Positions 16,433 through 25,546 of a stretch of DNA of 64,000 bases are shown one piece after another (positions within the stretch are counted from its first letter, which is position 1; the number at the start of each line of letters is the position of its first letter). A program made the position numbers and the translations under genes. The stretch is from Microbacterium sp. Nx66. GTDB lineage: Bacteria; Actinomycetota; Actinomycetes; Actinomycetales; Microbacteriaceae. The stretch is from contig NZ_LR880474.1 of NCBI RefSeq assembly GCF_904066215.1, positions 868,001 through 932,000 on the forward strand, given 5' to 3'. The notes beneath the pieces were generated by a model that saw nothing but the letters and a program-made list of their open reading frames with translations, did not search any database and was not told the origin of the DNA.

Positions 16433-16438
16433 TACCCT
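16433..16438 (+). promoter_or_regulatory. -10 box of leaderless tsaB
   Basis: TACCCT ends exactly six bases before the GTG start of tsaB, placing +1 on the start codon. It separates the tsa genes from flagellar transcription. Confidence 0.5.
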
Positions 16439-16444
16439 GGAGAC

Positions 16445-17062
16445 GTGATCCTCGCCGTCGACACGTCCCTTGGCACCGCCGTCGCCCTCATCGACCCGGA
16501 CGGGACGTCTCGTGCCGAGGCCGGTACCGCCGATCCGCTGGGCCACGCCGAGGTGATCGGCGACCTCGTCCACGACGTGCTCCGGGAGGGGGGAGCCGAC
16601 GGCATCACGCACGTCGTCGCCGGCATGGGCCCCGGTCCGTTCACCGGACTGCGCATCGGCATCGCGACCGCGCGGGCGTTCGCCCTCGGCCGCGGCATCC
16701 CGGTGGTGCCGGTCCCGAGTCACACGGCGGCCGCGCTGACGATCCAGTCCACGGTGACCGGGCCGTTCGCCGTCGTCACCGACGCCCGCCGCCGCGAGGT
16801 CGCCGTCACCGTGTTCGACGGACAGGACGAGGACGGGATCCCGCGCACGATCGCCGACACGGTGCTCGTGCGGGCCGCCGACGCCGACGATCATCTCGCC
16901 GGTCTCCGCCGGGTCGACGTGACGACGCTGTCCGCAGCCGACCTCGCCAGGGTGGGGGCGCGCGCACTCGCCGCCGGCCGGGTCCTCGCCGGCGACGAAC
17001 CCCTCTACCTGCGGCACCCGGATGTGTCCCTGCCCGGCGCCCCGAAGAAGGTGGGCGCATGA
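16445..17062 (+). CDS. tsaB: tRNA t6A37 threonylcarbamoyl transferase component TsaB
   Basis: ASKHA-fold partner of TsaD in making N6-threonylcarbamoyladenosine at position 37 of ANN-decoding tRNAs. The 205-residue product starts with GTG and shows ILAVDTSLGTAVALIDPDG and the family motif HVVAGMGPGPFTGLRIGIAT at about residues 57-76. The stop overlaps rimI by 4 bp. The usual upstream partner tsaE is not here; fliW occupies that side. Confidence 0.93.
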   Translation: MILAVDTSLGTAVALIDPDGTSRAEAGTADPLGHAEVIGDLVHDVLREGGADGITHVVAGMGPGPFTGLRIGIATARAFALGRGIPVVPVPSHTAAALTIQSTVTGPFAVVTDARRREVAVTVFDGQDEDGIPRTIADTVLVRAADADDHLAGLRRVDVTTLSAADLARVGARALAAGRVLAGDEPLYLRHPDVSLPGAPKKVGA

Positions 17063-17547
17063 CGCTGCGGGATGCGCGGCCGGACGATCTCGACGCGATC
17101 ATGGCCATCGAGCAGCGCTCGTTCCCGACCGATGCGTGGAGCCGGGACACCATGGCGAGCGAGCTGGCGAGCCCGCACGGCCGCTACCTCGTCGACGAGC
17201 GGGGCGGGGCGATCGTCGGATACGGCGGCATCCGGGCGCTGCAGGGCGGTGCGGACGCCGACATCCAGACCATCGCCCTCCTCGCCGAGGTCCGGGGTCA
17301 GGGCCGCGGGCGCGCGCTGCTGCGTGCGCTGCTGCAAGCGGCCGCCGACCGTGGGGCGCATGAGGTGTTCCTCGAGGTGCGCGCCGACAACCCTCCGGCC
17401 GAAGGACTGTATCGCGCGGAGGGCTTCGAGGAGATCGGCAGGCGCCCCCGCTACTATCAGCCGGATGACGTGGACGCGATCGTGATGCATCTGGATCTGC
17501 GCCGCCACCCGGCGCCCGCCGACACGCCGAAGGAGGCGACCGCATGA
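17059..17547 (+). CDS. rimI: ribosomal protein S18-alanine N-acetyltransferase RimI
   Basis: GNAT acetyltransferase of 162 residues. The substrate region [21 protein letters not shown] and the acetyl-CoA loop [13 protein letters not shown] (about residues 82-94), followed by [30 protein letters not shown], match RimI. It is coupled by 4-bp overlaps between tsaB and tsaD, the typical actinobacterial order. Confidence 0.92.
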   Translation: MTLRDARPDDLDAIMAIEQRSFPTDAWSRDTMASELASPHGRYLVDERGGAIVGYGGIRALQGGADADIQTIALLAEVRGQGRGRALLRALLQAAADRGAHEVFLEVRADNPPAEGLYRAEGFEEIGRRPRYYQPDDVDAIVMHLDLRRHPAPADTPKEATA

Positions 17548-18632
17548 GTGAGCCCCTGGTGCTCGGCATCGAGACGAGCTGCGACGAGACCGGCATCGGC
17601 ATCGTGCGCGGTCGTACGCTGCTGTCCAACACGATCGCCTCCAGCATGGACGAGCACGCCCGGTACGGCGGCGTCGTGCCGGAGGTCGCCGCCCGCGCGC
17701 ATCTCGAGGCCCTCCAGCCGACCATCGACGCCGCGCTCGCCGAGGCCGGCGTCCGTCTCGCCGACCTCGATGCGGTGGCCGTGACCAGCGGTCCGGGCCT
17801 CGCGGGAGCGCTCATGGTCGGTGTGGGGGCGGCGAAGGGACTCGCGGTCGCCTTGGACAAACCGCTGTATGCGGTCAATCACCTCGTCGGTCACATCGCG
17901 GCCGACATCCTGACGCCGGACTCGGCGCCGTTGGAGTATCCGACGATCGCGCTGCTGGTCTCCGGCGGCCACACCTCCCTGCTCCACGTGCGCGATCTCA
18001 CGACCGACGTGGAGCTGCTCGGCGAGACCGTGGACGACGCCGCGGGCGAGGCTTTCGACAAGGTCGCCCGACTGCTGTCCCTGCCCTACCCCGGCGGCCC
18101 CGAGATCGACAGGGCCGCGGTGGGCGGAAACCCGGACGCGATCCGCTTCCCGCGCGGGCTGTCCCGCGCCTCCGACCTCGCGAAGCATCGCTACGACTTC
18201 TCGTTCTCCGGGCTGAAGACCGCGGTCGCCCGCTGGATCGAGCGCTTCGAGGCCGAGAACGCCGAGGCGGGTGCCGACGCCCGGGACCTCCCGATCGCCG
18301 ACGTCGCTGCCAGTTTCCGGGAGGCCGTCGTCGACGTCCTGGTCACCAAGGCGCTCAACGCGTGCGCCGACCTCGGAGTGCCGCGGCTGCTCCTGGGCGG
18401 CGGTGTGATCGCGAACCGTCGGCTCCGCGACGTCGCCCTCGCCAGGGCCGCCGAGGCCGGCGTCACCGTGCGCATCCCTCCGCTGTCGCTCTGCACGGAC
18501 AACGGCGCCATGATCGCGGCGCTGGCCGCTGAGCTCATCGCGTCCGGGCGCCCCGCATCGACCCTCGGCTTCGGCGCCGACTCGACCCTGCCGGTCACCG
18601 AGATCCAGGTCGCGGAGGCGGTGCCGGCGTGA
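17544..18632 (+). CDS. tsaD: tRNA N6-adenosine threonylcarbamoyltransferase TsaD
   Basis: Catalytic subunit for t6A37. The 362-residue protein has [15 protein letters not shown], the metal-binding histidines in [15 protein letters not shown], the [11 protein letters not shown] loop, [11 protein letters not shown] and [14 protein letters not shown]. It overlaps rimI and the next gene by 4 bp each, so all four are one transcript. Confidence 0.96.
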   Translation: MSEPLVLGIETSCDETGIGIVRGRTLLSNTIASSMDEHARYGGVVPEVAARAHLEALQPTIDAALAEAGVRLADLDAVAVTSGPGLAGALMVGVGAAKGLAVALDKPLYAVNHLVGHIAADILTPDSAPLEYPTIALLVSGGHTSLLHVRDLTTDVELLGETVDDAAGEAFDKVARLLSLPYPGGPEIDRAAVGGNPDAIRFPRGLSRASDLAKHRYDFSFSGLKTAVARWIERFEAENAEAGADARDLPIADVAASFREAVVDVLVTKALNACADLGVPRLLLGGGVIANRRLRDVALARAAEAGVTVRIPPLSLCTDNGAMIAALAAELIASGRPASTLGFGADSTLPVTEIQVAEAVPA

Positions 18633-19111
18633 CCGGGCTCGCGCAGGAGCCGGAGTCGGACGGGGCCACGCCCCGTGCGCGGGTCGAGCGCGCGAGCGGG
18701 CAGGTCGAACGCCCGGCAGGGACGGCGCGCCTTCCCGGAGCGCCGCGCGAGGGCTACACGAAGCTGCCGACCGGTCCGGTCGGCATCGAGCCGGTCGTGG
18801 TGAGCGGGCCCGACCTCGACCACGGAGAGGACGAGGGCTGGGAGCCGGCGGTCGAGCCCGCCGTCGTCGACGACACCCGCCTGGCCCCGTGGGCGCTGCT
18901 GGCGGCGATCGTCGCCCTCGGCGCGTCGTTCTTCGTCGGGTGGGGCATCCCGGTCGCGATCGTCGCGGTGATCGCCGCCATCATGTCCCTCCGGCGCCCC
19001 GTGGAGAACCGGGCGATCGCGCGCTGGGCCCTCGTGCTCGGCCTGTGCGCGACCGTGTACAGCCTGGGATGGCTGGTCTGGGCGGGGATGCAGTTCGAGA
19101 GACTCGGCTAG
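18629..19111 (+). CDS. membrane protein with two C-terminal helices (DUF4190-like)
   Basis: A 160-residue protein whose first 95 residues are hydrophilic and acidic, followed by two or three membrane helices ([34 protein letters not shown], and [19 protein letters not shown]). The helical part resembles DUF4190-type actinobacterial proteins. The GTG start overlaps tsaD by 4 bp (GTGA). Function unknown. Confidence 0.7.
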   Translation: MTGLAQEPESDGATPRARVERASGQVERPAGTARLPGAPREGYTKLPTGPVGIEPVVVSGPDLDHGEDEGWEPAVEPAVVDDTRLAPWALLAAIVALGASFFVGWGIPVAIVAVIAAIMSLRRPVENRAIARWALVLGLCATVYSLGWLVWAGMQFERLG

Positions 19112-19122
19112 GCGGGCTGGCC

Positions 19123-20187
19123 ATGACGGACGACGACGACGTCGAGGAGCGCAGGGCCCTGCAGCGCAAGGCTTTCGGCCCAGGCGGAGGCCTCACGGAC
19201 GCGGAGGCCGCGCGCCTGCGACAGCTCGACGCCGCCCGGCGACGCCCGTCGCCGGGACCTCCGCCGTCCCTCGGCTCCTTCGCCGCTGCAGAGGACGACG
19301 ACGAGCCGTCGGCCGGAGACGACGCGCCCGTGGAGCCGGACGAGGAGTCCGTGGACATCGTCACCGCTCAGAGCGACGTTCCGGCTCAGAGGCGGCGGCG
19401 CCGTTCCCTCGGCATGCTCGCGCTCGGCGCGGTCGTCGTGCTCCTCCTCGGGGTCGGCGTGGGATGGCTGGCGTTCGGCCGGAGCGGCGGAACAGCGGTC
19501 GCCCTCAGCGCCGAGCAGCAGGGATGGCAGTCCGATCTCGTCGCGTCCGGACGATTCGACCCGGGCTCGGTGCGCGCGCTCGCGACGGAGGACGACGCGG
19601 TCATCTGGGTGGCGACGCAGAACGGCGGTGCGAGCATCTGCCTGGTCCTGGGCGCAGGGGAGAGCACGACGCCGAGCTGCAATCAGCGGGAAGCGGTGCA
19701 GGAGGACGGCCTCTGGGGCGAGGTGACGACCCAGCGCGACGACGAGTACACGCGCCAGGTCATGGCCCATCTGCTCCTCACGCCCGACGGTGAACCGGCG
19801 GTGAGCGTCGACGTCTCGGAGTACGGCTCCGGCGAGGGCGGCCCCACCTACGCGAACGAGGCGGAGACACGGACCGCCGAGCGCCTGGCCGATGACGGCT
19901 TCGACCCGAACTCGATCTGGGTCGCCGGGTACGACCGCGACGTCCCGATCTGGACGGCCTCCGAAGGGGAGACGGGTCGGCAGTGCCTCATCTACGACGG
20001 GGCGACGGCCGACGCGCCGCGGGCCTGTGAGACGACGGAGACGCTGCAGGAGCACGACGGTCGGCTGCGGTTGCAGGTGACCGACGCGGAGACCGGCGGA
20101 ATGACGACCTACGAGCTGCCGACCTCCGGTTTCGGGTCGTTCGTGATCATCCGAGAGGGGAGCGACGTCGGTGCGGGAGGAGACTGA
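19123..20187 (+). CDS. single-pass membrane protein with duplicated extracellular domain (paralogue A)
   Basis: Not recognised as a named family. The start is ATG at 19123, giving 354 residues. The N-terminus is a cytoplasmic helical segment (EERRALQRKAFGPGGGLTDA, then AARLRQLDA); an acidic linker, a basic stop-transfer RRRRR and one membrane helix (LGMLALGAVVVLLLGVGVGW) follow. Outside are two related units, FDPGSVRALATEDDAVIWVA with ICLVLG, and FDPNSIWVAGYDRDVPIWTA with CLIYDG, each holding a Cys pair that could form a disulfide. The next gene encodes a paralogue. Confidence 0.7.
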   Translation: MTDDDDVEERRALQRKAFGPGGGLTDAEAARLRQLDAARRRPSPGPPPSLGSFAAAEDDDEPSAGDDAPVEPDEESVDIVTAQSDVPAQRRRRRSLGMLALGAVVVLLLGVGVGWLAFGRSGGTAVALSAEQQGWQSDLVASGRFDPGSVRALATEDDAVIWVATQNGGASICLVLGAGESTTPSCNQREAVQEDGLWGEVTTQRDDEYTRQVMAHLLLTPDGEPAVSVDVSEYGSGEGGPTYANEAETRTAERLADDGFDPNSIWVAGYDRDVPIWTASEGETGRQCLIYDGATADAPRACETTETLQEHDGRLRLQVTDAETGGMTTYELPTSGFGSFVIIREGSDVGAGGD

Positions 20188-21358
20188 CCGCCAGGGCTCC
20201 GCTGCGGCGGAGGAGCGCCGAGCACTGGAGCGCGCGGCCTATGGTCGGGACGGCGGACTCGACGCCGCCGGTGCCCGGCGCCTGCGCGAGCTCCAGGAGG
20301 AGCATCGACGGCAGGAGCTTCCGGCGGAAGAACGGCCGACGGCAGCCTCCGAGGCGCTCCCGGTGGCGGAAGACGAGGGTCGGGAGTCCGATCCGCCACC
20401 GGCTTCCGACGCATCGCCGCTCGCCGCGGCCGGAGCACCACCCGCACCCGTCGAGACGGGCGCGCCGATGCGGGCGCGCGGAGTCGTGCCCGTGCTCGTG
20501 GCGGCAGCGACCCTCCTGGCGATCGGCGTCGGGGCGGGGTGGGCGCTGTTCGCCCCGCGGTCGGAGGCGTTCCCCTTGACCGAGACGCAGGAGCAGCGAC
20601 GGATCGATCTCGCCGGGGAGGACTACGACCCCGGCTCCGTGCGTCCGGTGGCGGAGGCGGAGGGCGCGCTCGCCTGGTTCGCCACGCAGGATGACGGGGC
20701 CACCCGGTGCCTGATCCTCGACGTGGGCGAGGACTCCCAATCCACCTGTCTGGCAGCGGAGGAGGAGCTGGGGCCGGGCCTGTACGCCGCGCTCCCCGTG
20801 GCGCCCTCCGATGCCGGTGACGACGAGGACTCGTTCTCCACCGACAGCGTGACGGCGGTGATGCTGTTCTCCACCGCGGACGAGCCGATGGTGAGCATCC
20901 AGCGGTGGGGCGGAAGCTCCACGCTCTTCGCCCAGTTCGGGGAGGAGCAGCGCCCGAGGGTGAAGGAACTCATCCGCGACGGTTATGACCTCAACCTCAC
21001 CCTCCTGGGCTCGTTCCGCGAGCAGCCGGTGTGGCTGGGCGACCGCCGTACGACGACCGGCCCCGCCCAGCGCTGCCTGATCGTCGACGCCGACGGTTCG
21101 CGGCAGTGCGCCACCCTCGACGAGGCGCTCCAGTCCGGGCTGCGCGTGCAGCTCCTCGACGTGGATCAGGAGACGGGAGAGCTGCTGTCGGCGTCCGTGG
21201 TCGAGGTGGCCTTCACCCGCTGGCAGATGCCGTACCTCACGGTGACCTCGGGCCCGGCCGTGGTCGACGAGGCGACGGGCGAGTCGTATCTCGTGACCAC
21301 CGGGCCGCCGGGGGATCCGATCCGCGTCGACATCCCTGGCCGCGACCCGGACGACTGA
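20171..21358 (+). CDS. single-pass membrane protein with duplicated extracellular domain (paralogue B)
   Basis: Tandem paralogue of the preceding gene, 395 residues, beginning with GTG at 20171 inside its last 17 bp. It keeps the same order: cytoplasmic motif AEERRALERAAYGRDGGLDA, acidic linker, one membrane helix (VVPVLVAAATLLAIGVGAGW) and two extracellular repeats (YDPGSVRPVAEAEGALAWFA with CLILDV; LTLLGSFREQPVWLGDRRTT with CLIVDA). The shared architecture and overlap suggest a duplicated pair that may assemble together. Function unknown. Confidence 0.7.
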   Translation: MREETDRQGSAAAEERRALERAAYGRDGGLDAAGARRLRELQEEHRRQELPAEERPTAASEALPVAEDEGRESDPPPASDASPLAAAGAPPAPVETGAPMRARGVVPVLVAAATLLAIGVGAGWALFAPRSEAFPLTETQEQRRIDLAGEDYDPGSVRPVAEAEGALAWFATQDDGATRCLILDVGEDSQSTCLAAEEELGPGLYAALPVAPSDAGDDEDSFSTDSVTAVMLFSTADEPMVSIQRWGGSSTLFAQFGEEQRPRVKELIRDGYDLNLTLLGSFREQPVWLGDRRTTTGPAQRCLIVDADGSRQCATLDEALQSGLRVQLLDVDQETGELLSASVVEVAFTRWQMPYLTVTSGPAVVDEATGESYLVTTGPPGDPIRVDIPGRDPDD

Positions 21359-21364
21359 TCGCTC

Positions 21365-22570
21365 TCAGTCCGCGGCGGGCACCCGGTCGGCGAGGATCGC
21401 GCGTCGCTGATCGCCGAAGCGGGCGAGGATCAGGGTCGCCTCGGCGTCGCCCCGCAGGGTCAGCTTGCGCCGGAAGGCCGCGGGGTCGACGTCGACCCCG
21501 CGCTTCTTGATCTCGATGCGGCCGATGCCGTGCGTCTTCAGGGCCGCGTTGATCGTCTTCGGCGTGATCGGCAGCGTCTCCCGGACGCGGAAGGACTGCA
21601 CGAACGGGCTCGTCAGCGCGGCATCGGAGGTGAGGTAGGCGATGCGCGGGTCGAGCATCCCCGCATCGAGGCTGCGGGCGACGTCGCCGATGAGGCGCGC
21701 CCGGATGACGGCGCCGTCCGGCTCGTGGAGGAAGGCCCCGAGCGGTCGGACCGGAGCGTCCTCGGCATCGGCCGGGCCGGTGAGCTCGTGCGAGCGCTCG
21801 CCGCGGATCACCAGGGCCGAGCGCCGGACCCCTTCCCTGGCCAGCTCCCTGGACCAGACGACGAGCTCCACGACGCTGCCGTCGGCGCTGACCCACTGCG
21901 TCTCCGCGTCCGCGGGCAGGGCGTCGCGGTCGTGGGCGGGGCCGAGCTTGATACCCGTGGGGCGCTGCGCGGCGACGGCGAACGCCCAGTCGAGGGACGG
22001 CGAGTAGTCGTCGGCGGAGACGCGCCGGGTCTCGCTGTGTCCGGAGGTGCGGCGGGCGGGATCCATCCAGATCGCCTGGCCGGGGACCGGCTCTCCGAGC
22101 ACGTCCTCCGCCGTGGCGTGCCGGACGGTGGCGTCGTCGCCGAACGGGGCGAGGTTGTAGGCGGCGAGGGCCGCGGTCACCTCGTCGGCGTCCACCGCGT
22201 GCACCGCCAGTCCCGCGCCGGCGAACGCGAGGGCGTCGCCGCCGATCCCGCAGCCGAGGTCCGCGACGCTCGTGAGGCCGGCTCGGCGGATCCGCTGGGC
22301 GTGGCGGGCGGCCACGCCGAGGCGGGTGGCCTGCTCGAGGCCCGCGCGGGTGAACAGCATGCGGGCGGCGAAGGGGCCGAACTTCGCCGCGGCCCTGGCG
22401 CGCAGGTGCGCCTGCCCGACGACGGCGGAGACGAGGTCGGGGGAGTGTCCCGCAGCACGCAGCCGGGAGACGGCTGCGGCCGCCTCGGCGGTGGAGGTGA
22501 CCGGCCCGAGCGCGTCGAGCAGCTCGAGGCCGGCGGGGGTCAGCAGGGCGCGCAGCTCGGACATCTCCAC
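21365..22570 (-). CDS. class I SAM-dependent methyltransferase with THUMP-like C-terminal domain
   Basis: Putative RNA or nucleotide methyltransferase, 401 residues. Motif I VADLGCGIGGDALAFAGAGL lies at about residues 102-121, the acidic post-I residue in AVDADEV, and motif IV as WMDPARRTSG. The C-terminal THUMP-like region holds TPKTINAALKTHGIGRIEIK and KRGVDVDPAAFRRKL. GTG at 22570 follows TAGGCT by six bases (leaderless); ATG at 22564 with GGGAGG upstream is an alternative. The substrate is unknown. Confidence 0.82.
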   Translation of the reverse strand: MEMSELRALLTPAGLELLDALGPVTSTAEAAAAVSRLRAAGHSPDLVSAVVGQAHLRARAAAKFGPFAARMLFTRAGLEQATRLGVAARHAQRIRRAGLTSVADLGCGIGGDALAFAGAGLAVHAVDADEVTAALAAYNLAPFGDDATVRHATAEDVLGEPVPGQAIWMDPARRTSGHSETRRVSADDYSPSLDWAFAVAAQRPTGIKLGPAHDRDALPADAETQWVSADGSVVELVVWSRELAREGVRRSALVIRGERSHELTGPADAEDAPVRPLGAFLHEPDGAVIRARLIGDVARSLDAGMLDPRIAYLTSDAALTSPFVQSFRVRETLPITPKTINAALKTHGIGRIEIKKRGVDVDPAAFRRKLTLRGDAEATLILARFGDQRRAILADRVPAAD

Positions 22571-22607
22571 CCTCCCAGCCTAGGACCCGCGTGACGTGTG
22601 ACCCGGG

Positions 22608-22634
22608 TTGGCACTCGCATTGCATGAGTGCCAG
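22608..22634 (+). promoter_or_regulatory. CIRCE operator 1 of groES
   Basis: TTGGCACTC, nine bases and GAGTGCCAG: an HrcA-binding inverted repeat of the CIRCE type (consensus TTAGCACTC-N9-GAGTGCTAA). It contains the -35 TTGCAT (22620-22625). Confidence 0.88.
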
Positions 22635-22649
22635 CCGACCGCCTACACT
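22620..22649 (+). promoter_or_regulatory. groES promoter
   Basis: TTGCAT (22620-22625), 18 bases and TACACT (22644-22649). It is wedged between two CIRCE elements so that HrcA bound at either one would block it. Confidence 0.6.
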
Positions 22650-22653
22650 GGCA

Positions 22654-22680
22654 TTAGCACTCTCGGGTTGAGAGTGCGAA
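22654..22680 (+). promoter_or_regulatory. CIRCE operator 2 of groES
   Basis: TTAGCACTC, nine bases and GAGTGCGAA, eight of nine bases per arm matching CIRCE. It covers the predicted transcription start. Confidence 0.92.
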
Positions 22681-22720
22681 CGAGTCTTTCGTGTCAGCGT
22701 CAAGAAAGAAGAGGTAGACC

Positions 22721-23017
22721 GTGTCGGTTTCCATCAAGCCGCTCGAGGACCGCATCGTCATCAAGCAGGTCGAGGCCGAGCAGACCACCGCGAGTGGCCT
22801 GGTCATCCCCGACACCGCCAAGGAGAAGCCCCAGGAGGGCGAGGTCGTGGCGGTCGGCCCCGGCCGCATCGACGACAACGGCAACCGCGTTCCGCTCGAC
22901 GTCGCCGTCGGCGACCGCGTGCTCTACAGCAAGTACGGCGGCACCGAGGTGAAGTTCGGCGCGGACGAGTTCCTCGTCCTGTCGGCTCGCGACGTCCTGG
23001 CGGTCGTCGTCCGCTGA
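22721..23017 (+). CDS. groES: co-chaperonin GroES
   Basis: Ten-kDa cap of the GroEL chaperonin. The 98-residue product has [20 protein letters not shown], the mobile loop [15 protein letters not shown] and the C-terminal [20 protein letters not shown]. It is heat-inducible by HrcA, judged by the two CIRCE elements. It is monocistronic: a strong terminator and rarD follow, and groEL is not adjacent. Confidence 0.97.
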   Translation: MSVSIKPLEDRIVIKQVEAEQTTASGLVIPDTAKEKPQEGEVVAVGPGRIDDNGNRVPLDVAVGDRVLYSKYGGTEVKFGADEFLVLSARDVLAVVVR

Positions 23018-23061
23018 TCGCACACTCGGTTCCCTCTGCACGGCGGACGGGAACCCGGTCC

Positions 23062-23099
23062 GAAGAGGGCCCGGATGCTTCGGCATCCGGGCCCTCTTC
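23062..23099 (+). terminator. groES terminator
   Basis: A 17-bp perfect stem (23062-23078 with 23083-23099) with a TTCG loop, 45 bp after groES. There is no T-run, as is common in high-GC actinobacteria. Confidence 0.85.
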
Positions 23100-23136
23100 C
23101 GCGTCCGGAGCGGCGCGGCCCTCGTCCTCGCGGGCA

Positions 23137-23142
23137 TAGGGT
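23137..23142 (+). promoter_or_regulatory. -10 box of leaderless rarD
   Basis: TAGGGT ends six bases before the GTG start of rarD. Confidence 0.45.
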
Positions 23143-23148
23143 TGTGCG

Positions 23149-24081
23149 GTGACCCCCGAGACGACCCGCGCCACCCGGACGGCGGGCGTCGCCTACGCCG
23201 GGAGCGCATACCTCCTGTGGGGCGTGCTGCCGCTCTACTTCCTCCTGCTGCAGCCCACCGGGCCGTGGGAGGTGGTCGCCTGGCGGGTGCTGCTCTCCTT
23301 CGTCTTCTGTCTTCTGCTGCTCACCGTCACGAGGGGATGGCCCGCCTTCCTCGCGATCGTCCGGAGTCCGCGACTGCTCGGGTGGACGGCCCTCGCCGGC
23401 CTGCTCATCTACGTCAACTGGCAGGTCTTCGTCCTCGGCACGTTGAGCGAGAACGTGGTGGAGACGGCGCTCGGCTACTTCGTCAACCCGATCACCACCG
23501 TGCTGCTCGGCGTCTTCGTCCTCAAGGAGCGCCTCCGCCGTCTGCAGTGGGCGGCGGTCGGGATCGCGGCCGTCGCGGTCGTCGTCATCATCGTGGCGTA
23601 CGGCCACGTCCCCTGGATCGCCCTGACCCTCACCGCTTCCTTCGGTCTGTACGGGCTCATCAAGAAGAAGATCGGCCCTGCCGTCGACGCGGTCAGCGGG
23701 TTGACGCTCGAGTCGTTCTGGCTGATCCCCATCGCGGTGGTGCAACTCGTGGTCGTGGCGACGACGCCCGTCGGCCTGACGATGGGGACCGCGGGCTGGC
23801 CGCACGCCGTGCTGCTCGCCTTCGCGGGGGTGGCCACGGCTGTCCCCCTGCTGCTGTTCGCGGCCGGCACGCGTCGCGTCGACCTCACGATCATCGGGAT
23901 GCTGCAGTTCCTCACCCCGGTCCTGCAGTTCGTGATCGGGGTCGTCGTGCTGCACGAGCCGATGCCGCCGGAGCGCTGGATCGGGTTCCTCCTGGTGTGG
24001 GTCGCGATCGCGGTCTTCGTCGTCGATCTGCTCCTCGCCGCGCGTCGCGGCCGTCGTGCCACCCGCGCCGCGGCGCTCTGA
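23149..24081 (+). CDS. rarD: EamA-family transporter RarD
   Basis: Inner-membrane permease of the drug/metabolite superfamily, 310 residues and about ten hydrophobic helices. The N-terminus AGSAYLLWGVLPLYFLLLQP, the segment WEVVAWRVLLSFVFCLLLL, the FGLYGLIKKKIGPAVDAVSGL loop and the C-terminal FLTPVLQFVIGVVVLHEPMP are RarD features. The substrate is not known. GTG start with a leaderless -10. Confidence 0.88.
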   Translation: MTPETTRATRTAGVAYAGSAYLLWGVLPLYFLLLQPTGPWEVVAWRVLLSFVFCLLLLTVTRGWPAFLAIVRSPRLLGWTALAGLLIYVNWQVFVLGTLSENVVETALGYFVNPITTVLLGVFVLKERLRRLQWAAVGIAAVAVVVIIVAYGHVPWIALTLTASFGLYGLIKKKIGPAVDAVSGLTLESFWLIPIAVVQLVVVATTPVGLTMGTAGWPHAVLLAFAGVATAVPLLLFAAGTRRVDLTIIGMLQFLTPVLQFVIGVVVLHEPMPPERWIGFLLVWVAIAVFVVDLLLAARRGRRATRAAAL

Positions 24082-24225
24082 TCGGTCCTGTCCGCGCCCC
24101 GAAACGGCGGCCCTGGATCGTTAACGCACCGAGATACTTGCCCCTCCTGCGCGCGGGGCGCACGCCCTAGTGTTAGAGCACCCGACTGTGGTCATCATCC
24201 ACGTTCGTTTACGCAAGGGAGCATC

Positions 24226-25482
24226 ATGAACGCACTGAAGGGCTCGCGCAGCGCGAGGATCTTCGCCGGGATCGCGCTGGTCAGCGCCTCCGCCCTCATC
24301 ATCGCGGGCTGCAGCAGCACGCCCGATGCGGAGCCGTCGGACGGGGGCGGCGACAAGCCCGCCGCCGACCTGACGCTCAAGCTCGGTTCGCTGCTGCCCG
24401 CCACCGGTACGCTCGCGTTCCTGGGCGCGCCGATGGAGGCCGGCGTCCAGCTCGCCGTCAACCAGATCAACGAGGCCGACGCCGGCATCACGATCGACCT
24501 CAGCACGGGCGACGAGGGCGACCTCGACAACAAGGCCTACGAGACCTCCATCACCAACCTGCGCAACGGCGACATCACCGCCATGATCGGCGCGGCGTCC
24601 TCCAGCGTCACCAAGCTCATCCTCGACGGCAATGCGGGTGCGGACATCCTCACGGTGTCCCCGTCCAACACCTCGCCGGACTTCACGGGCATCAACCCGC
24701 TGTACTTCCGCACCGCACCGAGCGACAACCTCCAGGGCGAGGTCCTCGGCAACGAGATCGCCGAGGACGGCCACAAGACGCTGGGCATCATCTACCAGAA
24801 CGACCCGTACGGCACGGGCCTGTTCGAGGCGATCAAGGCCACGTTCGAGAGCACCGGCGGCGAGGTCGTCGCCGATGCGTCGTACAACCAGGGCGACGGT
24901 CAGTTCAACGCGCAGGTCTCGGAGATCGCCGCGGCGAACCCGGACGCCGTCGCTGTCGTCTCCTACGACCAGTTCGCCACCATCGCGCCGCTGCTGGGCA
25001 ACGCCGGGGTCGACACGGGCTCGCTGTACCTCGTCGACGGCAACCTCAAGGACTGGGGCGCCGACATCCCGGTCAGCCTCGAGGGCTCGAAGGGCACCCG
25101 CGCCGGCGCCGAGCTGCCGCAGGACTTCCTCGACCAGCTGAACGAGGTCTGGACGGCCGAGGGCAACGACCCGATCGACGCCGTGACCTACTCGGCCGAG
25201 GCGTACGACGCCGTGGTCCTCATCGCTCTGGCGGCGCTGAAGGCCGGCTCGGTCGAGGGCCCGGACATCGCGGCGGAGATGATCACCGTCTCCGGCGGCG
25301 ACGGCGACGGCGAGAAGTGCGACAACTTCGCCGACTGCGCCGCGATCATCAACGACGGCGGCACGCCGGACTACGACGGCCTCTCCGGCGAGATCACGTT
25401 CGACGAGAACAACGACCCGAAGGGTGCCGCGATCGGCGTCTACGAGTTCGACGCCGAGAACGTCACCTCGCGCATCAAGTAA
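24226..25482 (+). CDS. branched-chain amino acid ABC transporter, substrate-binding lipoprotein
   Basis: Periplasmic-binding-protein-fold lipoprotein, 418 residues, of the LivJ class. The signal peptide ends in ASALIIAGC with the lipidated Cys29, followed by a Ser/Asp/Gly linker. The mature protein has KLGSLLPATGTLAFLGAPME and an ABC-type leucine-binding domain (NKAYETSITNLRNGDITAMI, GTGLFEAIKATFESTGGEV). Shine-Dalgarno AAGGGAG precedes the ATG. It runs convergent to the livFGMH operon, with a bidirectional terminator between them; pairing with that transporter is inferred. Confidence 0.9.
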   Translation: MNALKGSRSARIFAGIALVSASALIIAGCSSTPDAEPSDGGGDKPAADLTLKLGSLLPATGTLAFLGAPMEAGVQLAVNQINEADAGITIDLSTGDEGDLDNKAYETSITNLRNGDITAMIGAASSSVTKLILDGNAGADILTVSPSNTSPDFTGINPLYFRTAPSDNLQGEVLGNEIAEDGHKTLGIIYQNDPYGTGLFEAIKATFESTGGEVVADASYNQGDGQFNAQVSEIAAANPDAVAVVSYDQFATIAPLLGNAGVDTGSLYLVDGNLKDWGADIPVSLEGSKGTRAGAELPQDFLDQLNEVWTAEGNDPIDAVTYSAEAYDAVVLIALAALKAGSVEGPDIAAEMITVSGGDGDGEKCDNFADCAAIINDGGTPDYDGLSGEITFDENNDPKGAAIGVYEFDAENVTSRIK

Positions 25483-25495
25483 ACACCGCACGATG

Positions 25496-25527
25496 AAGGC
25501 CCCGGGTGCTTCGGCATCCGGGGCCTT
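25496..25527. terminator. bidirectional terminator between the binding protein and livF
   Basis: A 14-bp stem (one G-U pair) with a TTCG loop between two convergent genes. The stem core is nearly the same as that of the groES terminator. Confidence 0.85.
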
Positions 25528-25546
25528 CCTCGTGCGGCGCGAGGTC

